From positions 1 through 27,444 of the forward strand of contig PCWO01000002.1 of NCBI GenBank assembly GCA_002796205.1: 27,444 nucleotides of DNA, read 5' to 3'. Of the stretch, positions 24,272 to 27,444 are shown one piece after another. Below the pieces are notes generated by a model that made no database searches, had not been told where the DNA came from, and saw nothing but the letters and a program-made list of their open reading frames with translations. The first letter of the stretch is position 1, and every line of letters begins with the position of its first letter. The stretch comes from Candidatus Liptonbacteria bacterium CG11_big_fil_rev_8_21_14_0_20_35_14 (lineage in GTDB: Bacteria > Patescibacteriota > Minisyncoccia > UBA6257 > XYB1-36-10). The translations under genes and the position numbers were made by a program.

Positions 24272-25208
24272 TTTTATTTGCTTGAAAATATTGTATTGTC
24301 CTCTGTAAACCTTTTTGAAGATGAATTTTAGGTTTCCATTTTAAAGACTTTTGTGCAATAGAAATACTAGGTTTCCTTCTATGGGGGTCGTCTTTGGGTA
24401 GTTGTTTTCTTTTTAACACAGACAAAGAATTAGTTAATGATATAACCTTTTTCGCAAGTTCAGCAATAGTAATTTCGGTTGGATTACCCAGATTTACGGG
24501 GCCAGTTAGGTTGCTTTTATTCATTAAAGCCATCAGTCCTTCTACAAGATCATCTACATAACAAAAACTTCTCGTTTGAGATCCGTCGCCGTATATTGTT
24601 ATCGGTTTGCCTTGTAAAGCTTGTACTATAAAATTTGAAACAACGCGCCCGTCGTTTTCCTGCATCCGTGGCCCGTATGTATTGAAAATACGAGCTACAC
24701 GAATATCAACCTTGTGTTCGCGGTGATAGTCAAAGCAAAGCGTTTCTGCAACTCTTTTACCTTCGTCATAGCAACTACGAATCCCTATAGGATTGACATT
24801 ACCCCAGTAACTTTCTTTTTGCGGATGAAGTTTAGGGTCGCCATAAACTTCAGAAGTTGATGCTTGCAAAAATCTAGCTTTTGATTTTTTAGCCATTCCA
24901 AGCATATTAATTATACCAAAGGTAGACGTTTTTATTGTCTTGATAGGATTTTTTTGGTAGTGAATAGGGCTTGCTGGACAAGCAAGATTATAGATTTGAT
25001 CTGGTTTCAAGAAGATCGGCTTAGTAATGTCATGTTTAATAATGCTGAAATTTTTATTACCGAGAAGGTGAACAACATTATTTTTAGAACCAGTAAAAAA
25101 GTTGTCCAAACACAACACCTTGTTTCCGCCTCCTAAAAGTTTCTCACATAGATGACTACCAATGAAACCAGCCCCACCAGTTACTAAAATTGTTTTTGAC
25201 CTGTTCAT
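24252..25208 (-). CDS. UDP-glucuronate decarboxylase (UDP-xylose synthase)
   Basis: A 318-residue short-chain dehydrogenase/epimerase-type enzyme. NAD binds at [18 protein letters not shown], and the catalytic Ser lies in [11 protein letters not shown] with YxxxK in [13 protein letters not shown]. The stretches [13 protein letters not shown] and [19 protein letters not shown], and especially RSCYDEGKR, are typical of UDP-glucuronate decarboxylases, which yield UDP-xylose for surface polysaccharide. The gene is full length and looks intact, but the adjacent dehydrogenase that would make its substrate is truncated. It follows the XRE regulator at 25219-25425 by 10 nt on the same strand. Confidence 0.92.
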   Translation of the reverse strand: MNRSKTILVTGGAGFIGSHLCEKLLGGGNKVLCLDNFFTGSKNNVVHLLGNKNFSIIKHDITKPIFLKPDQIYNLACPASPIHYQKNPIKTIKTSTFGIINMLGMAKKSKARFLQASTSEVYGDPKLHPQKESYWGNVNPIGIRSCYDEGKRVAETLCFDYHREHKVDIRVARIFNTYGPRMQENDGRVVSNFIVQALQGKPITIYGDGSQTRSFCYVDDLVEGLMALMNKSNLTGPVNLGNPTEITIAELAKKVISLTNSLSVLKRKQLPKDDPHRRKPSISIAQKSLKWKPKIHLQKGLQRTIQYFQANKNDQEEK

Positions 25209-25218
25209 AAAATTAAAT

Positions 25219-25425
25219 TTATTTTAATAACTCATCAGCCGACACACCAAACGCATCAGCCAATTTTTGGATTGTCGCAAGAGTAGGATTTTTCTTGCCA
25301 TTCTCAATATTGCTGATATAACCCCTATCAACATCTAAAGCTCGCGCAATATCGCCTTGCGACATCTTCTTTTTGGCTCTAATGCGCTTCATATTTTGTC
25401 CGAGTTTTTCTGATATTTGGTCCAT
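25219..25425 (-). CDS. Small XRE-type transcriptional regulator
   Basis: A 68-residue protein consisting only of a lambda-repressor-type [23 protein letters not shown], then [20 protein letters not shown] as helices 2-3 and [18 protein letters not shown]. It is probably the first gene of the operon continuing into the UDP-glucuronate decarboxylase. The promoter and an inverted repeat (25458-25470) just upstream suggest self-control. Confidence 0.93.
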   Translation of the reverse strand: MDQISEKLGQNMKRIRAKKKMSQGDIARALDVDRGYISNIENGKKNPTLATIQKLADAFGVSADELLK

Positions 25426-25439
25426 AGTTGATTATTCAT

Positions 25440-25470
25440 ATTTTAGCACTTTGTTATATTGTTAGACAAT
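25440..25470 (-). promoter_or_regulatory. Promoter with a candidate operator of the first XRE gene
   Basis: On the minus strand TTGTCT (25469-25464), 18 nt, TAAAAT (25445-25440). The -35 box overlaps the inverted repeat ATTGT-TAG-ACAAT at 25458-25470, a size suited to a dimeric HTH repressor. On the plus strand TTGTTA (25451-25456), 16 nt, TATACT (25473-25478) could form an opposing promoter. Confidence 0.5.
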
Positions 25471-25494
25471 GTTATACTAAAATCCATCATGGTA

Positions 25495-25722
25495 TTCTAC
25501 ATTCAGCCGCAAAAAATTTTCGCCGTGGAAGCGAGGGCGCGGCGAAATTCCCCCCAAACCCCCCTTCTTCCGCGCCCTCGCGGGGACGATTCTTTTTTTC
25601 GGCGGAATTTGAGGCTGTATTTTGCAAAACAAAATGCGCCACCAAAAGAGATGTTGCCCTTGACCCACCCGACCCATTCGCGGGCAACGCTAAGGAACTC
25701 CCTAAAAATTTTGTTTGACTAA
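25495..25722. repeat. GC-rich inverted-repeat element between the XRE genes
   Basis: A block much GC-richer than its surroundings, with a perfect 12-bp inverted repeat, GCGAGGGCGCGG at 25531-25542 and CCGCGCCCTCGC at 25570-25581. Homopolymeric C tracts lie between the arms, and further imperfect symmetry appears outside (GCCGC...CGCCG against CGGCGG...GAGGC). Open frames exist on both strands but show no family, so I treat it as a non-coding, possibly mobile or dispersed, palindromic element inserted between two regulators. The rest of 25426-25802 holds the two promoters. Confidence 0.55.
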
Positions 25723-25748
25723 ATGCTAAAAATTTCATATACTAACTA

Positions 25749-25796
25749 TTGGTAAGTGATGCTTTTAATACTATATAAATATCATAGTAAAACTAT
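25749..25796 (+). promoter_or_regulatory. Promoter with a candidate operator of the second XRE gene
   Basis: TTGGTA (25749-25754), 17 nt, TATATA (25772-25777). Downstream, near the expected start of transcription, is the inverted repeat ATAGT-AAA-ACTAT at 25784-25796, 6 nt before the ATG. A repressor bound there would block this promoter. Confidence 0.5.
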
Positions 25797-25802
25797 ACTA
25801 AT

Positions 25803-26012
25803 ATGTCAAACAAAAAATCTACAATTAGCGGGAATATAAAAAAATACCGAAACAAACTCTGTATTTCTCAAGATGTGCTTTCAAAGAAAGCAAATCTTGC
25901 TTTTCATACGATTGCGAAAATAGAGGCAGGAGCAACGCCCAACCCCACCATAGATACTGTTAAAAAAATTGCTGACTCTCTTGGCGTTTCGCTTGATGAT
26001 TTAATGAAATAA
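25803..26012 (+). CDS. Small XRE-type transcriptional regulator
   Basis: A 69-residue HTH-only protein: SGNIKKYRNKLCISQDVLSK, then KANLAFHTIAKIEAGATPNP and TIDTVKKIADSLGVSLDDLMK. It is clearly related to the regulator on the other side of the GC-rich element, but the recognition helix differs (FHTIAKIE against RGYISNIE), so target sites probably differ. The glycosyltransferase follows 10 nt downstream and is probably in the same transcript. Confidence 0.92.
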   Translation: MSNKKSTISGNIKKYRNKLCISQDVLSKKANLAFHTIAKIEAGATPNPTIDTVKKIADSLGVSLDDLMK

Positions 26013-26022
26013 TGACGATTTT

Positions 26023-27162
26023 ATGAAAATAGCGTTTATCCATAGCGACAAAAAAATAGGTACCGGCGCGCATTTCATTAACGATCTTATCGCCTGTAAA
26101 TTGCGAGAAAAGGGGGCAGAAGTAAATAATTTTTATCCGCAATTTTTACTTACGGACACACCTATTCATTTTAAGGGCATTAACAACATTCTCTTTTTTT
26201 ATTCATTATTGGAAAAACGCGAGGAGATATTGCGCCATGACATTATTCAGGGGACAACCTATACCCCGCTTGCCTTTCTTCGTTTTTCCAAGCCGGTAGT
26301 GTCGCATTTCGGTTCAAGCACCATTGGTTTTTTAAAAGCTGTACCGAAAACAAATCATTTAGAAAGCGGGTGTAGCGATGTTTTTATTCGGTTAAAACAA
26401 TCAGGAGCGATTCGAGAATTTAACATAAAAACACGCCGACCTCTGAACGATATTGCTTCCATTGAGCAGTATGCCGCTGCGCGCGCTGATTATATTATCG
26501 CCACATCAGAGATAGTAAAAAAAGATATAATAAGTGTTGGAGTTGCGGCTGAAAAAATTGAAGTTATTTATAACGCAATTGAGGATTATTGGTTTGAAAC
26601 ACCAAATAATAGTCCGAAGAGTGAACCGACTCTCGTTTTTCTTGGCCGAATCGGAGAGGATCCATTCACACTGAAACTAAAAGGTGTTGATCGGCTCATC
26701 TGGCTCTTTGAACAATTTCCCGAAGTTAAAAAGTTTTCGGTGATAATGTCGAGAAATAAAAAGTTGGTGCAATGGATGAAAAATAATATTCCGAATCACA
26801 CTATTGTTGCAAACGCGGTTAAAGATACTATTCCTTCTATGCTAAACCAGCATGCGGGAGGAATCGCATTGTTAACATCGCGCTATGAAGGATTTTCACT
26901 CAGTTTGATTGAGGCGATGTCTCAAGGGATGGTTCCCGTAAGTTTTTCTGTAGGCGTGGCTCCAGAAATTATTCGTAATGGTGAGAACGGTTTTGTTATT
27001 CGCACTATTGAAGAAGCTGAAGAAAAAATAAAACTTTTACTAAACGACACAGCTTTGAGACATTGTTTAGCATTAGCCGCTAGAGAAACCGCAAAGCAAT
27101 TTAGGTCTAACACGATGATTGAAAAAACGCTTGCGTTGTACAGAAAGATTTTAATAAGGTAA
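26023..27162 (+). CDS. Family 4 (GT4/GT-B) glycosyltransferase
   Basis: A 379-residue enzyme with the two Rossmann domains of the GT-B fold. The N-terminal part starts MKIAFIHSDKKIGTGAHFIN with the Gly loop of acceptor-side binding; the C-terminal part has YIIATSEIVKKDIISVGV, EKIEVIYNAIE, LVFLGRIGEDPF, and the donor motif SRYEGFSLSLIEAMSQGMVP, in which Glu-x7-Glu is intact. Such enzymes transfer a sugar from an NDP-sugar to a glycan or lipid; donor and acceptor are unknown. Its place beside a UDP-xylose synthase gene suggests surface-glycan work. Confidence 0.93.
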   Translation: MKIAFIHSDKKIGTGAHFINDLIACKLREKGAEVNNFYPQFLLTDTPIHFKGINNILFFYSLLEKREEILRHDIIQGTTYTPLAFLRFSKPVVSHFGSSTIGFLKAVPKTNHLESGCSDVFIRLKQSGAIREFNIKTRRPLNDIASIEQYAAARADYIIATSEIVKKDIISVGVAAEKIEVIYNAIEDYWFETPNNSPKSEPTLVFLGRIGEDPFTLKLKGVDRLIWLFEQFPEVKKFSVIMSRNKKLVQWMKNNIPNHTIVANAVKDTIPSMLNQHAGGIALLTSRYEGFSLSLIEAMSQGMVPVSFSVGVAPEIIRNGENGFVIRTIEEAEEKIKLLLNDTALRHCLALAARETAKQFRSNTMIEKTLALYRKILIR

Positions 27163-27208
27163 AATCAAAATTATTCAAGATATTATTCAAATAATTATCC
27201 AAAATGTA

Positions 27209-27406
27209 ATGCCTTGGTTTTTTAATCATGGCATAAAGATTGTCGCAATTGTTATTGTTGCTTATCTTATTCGTAAATTTGCCGGAATTTTTATTGAAAA
27301 AATCATAAGAAAGATTATTATTTCCGACCACTTTTTGACTAAAGAAGCAGAAAAAAAGCGAGAAGGAGAAATAGCGTTGACGGTGGGCGGATTATCTATC
27401 TTATAG
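27209..27406 (+). pseudogene. Truncated MscS-like mechanosensitive channel (N-terminal piece)
   Basis: The 65-residue frame has one membrane helix (about 8-25, HGIKIVAIVIVAYLIRKFAG) and the stretch FIEKIIRKIIISDHFLTKEA followed by EKKREGEIALTVGG, as in the segment before the pore helix of MscS-type channels (normally about 270 residues or more). A stop follows at LSIL where a second membrane helix would be expected, and no other frame continues the family before the window ends 38 nt later. It could be a real decay or an error near a contig end. The start may lie slightly upstream, since the frame is open through IQDIIQIIIQNV. Confidence 0.55.
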
Positions 27407-27444
27407 ATACTGGAAAAATAACCACGCTAAAATTTCCCACTTTT

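Noticed and set aside
25428..25738. Four overlapping open frames of 66-96 codons in the GC-rich element
   Set aside because: They overlap one another on both strands, lack family matches and follow from high GC with few stops; a repeat element is the better reading.
1..27444. CRISPR array or recoded UGA
   Set aside because: No regularly spaced direct repeats are seen, and UGA acts as the stop codon of several intact genes.

Overview
The window is AT-rich, densely packed bacterial DNA. It most resembles a member of the Candidate Phyla Radiation (Patescibacteria, probably a Parcubacteria-type lineage). The grounds are inference from gene content: small genes with 2-5 nt spacing or overlaps, a compact FtsA/FtsZ division pair, a PilM/PilN-like pilus protein beside a minor-pilin-like gene, large Thr/Pro-linker and cohesin/dockerin surface proteins, an Mpl-like Mur ligase, and many small hypothetical membrane proteins. 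UGA is used as a stop codon (for example after the Mur ligase and the SGNH hydrolase), so the Gracilibacteria/Absconditabacteria code does not apply.

Layout. 1-310: a tRNA-Asn with encoded CCA, flanked by an unexplained GC-richer stretch and by the terminator of the next gene. 331-5460: two divergent surface-protein genes driven by back-to-back consensus promoters. One encodes a membrane-anchored protein with dockerin-like and cohesin-like modules; the other encodes a 1035-residue secreted protein with three Pro/Thr-rich linkers. 5471-11393 (minus strand): a housekeeping block of lepB, hisS, a HIT hydrolase, rpsU, yqeY, ybeY, ftsA and ftsZ. 11475-12011 (plus): pth, overlapping tail to tail with a PilM-PilN-like fusion. 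11948-18078 (minus): SGNH hydrolase, grpE, dnaK, a polytopic membrane protein, a PilX-like minor pilin and the PilM-PilN-like fusion. 18160-19486 (minus): three small membrane-protein genes; the last (19064-19486) is distinctly GC-richer, starts with TTG and looks foreign. 19755-19842: tRNA-Ser(UGA). 19935-22667 (plus): Mpl-like Mur ligase, Nudix-family protein and sugar nucleotidylyltransferase. 22639-23079 (minus): an NlpC/P60-like protein.

From about 23.1 kb to the end the window turns into an accessory, partly decayed region. It holds a DsrE-like gene with an unknown 78-residue partner, an HNH-endonuclease remnant, the first ~55 codons of a UDP-glucose dehydrogenase joined to an intact UDP-glucuronate decarboxylase gene, two small XRE regulators separated by a GC-rich inverted-repeat element, a GT4 glycosyltransferase, and an MscS-like channel cut short near the window edge.

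A recurring regulatory theme is sigma70-type promoters lying only 6-11 nt upstream of start codons (rpsU, lepB, grpE, the PH-like gene). That placement predicts leaderless or nearly leaderless mRNAs. In contrast, the secreted 1035-residue protein, the Nudix protein and the GC-rich TTG-start gene have long leaders and strong Shine-Dalgarno sequences. I see no CRISPR array, complete transposon or rRNA gene. The most unusual points are the PilM-PilN-like fusion with an apparently degraded nucleotide site, the cohesin-dockerin surface protein with its divergent partner, the Nudix protein with an altered Nudix box, and the decayed sugar-nucleotide/HNH junction.
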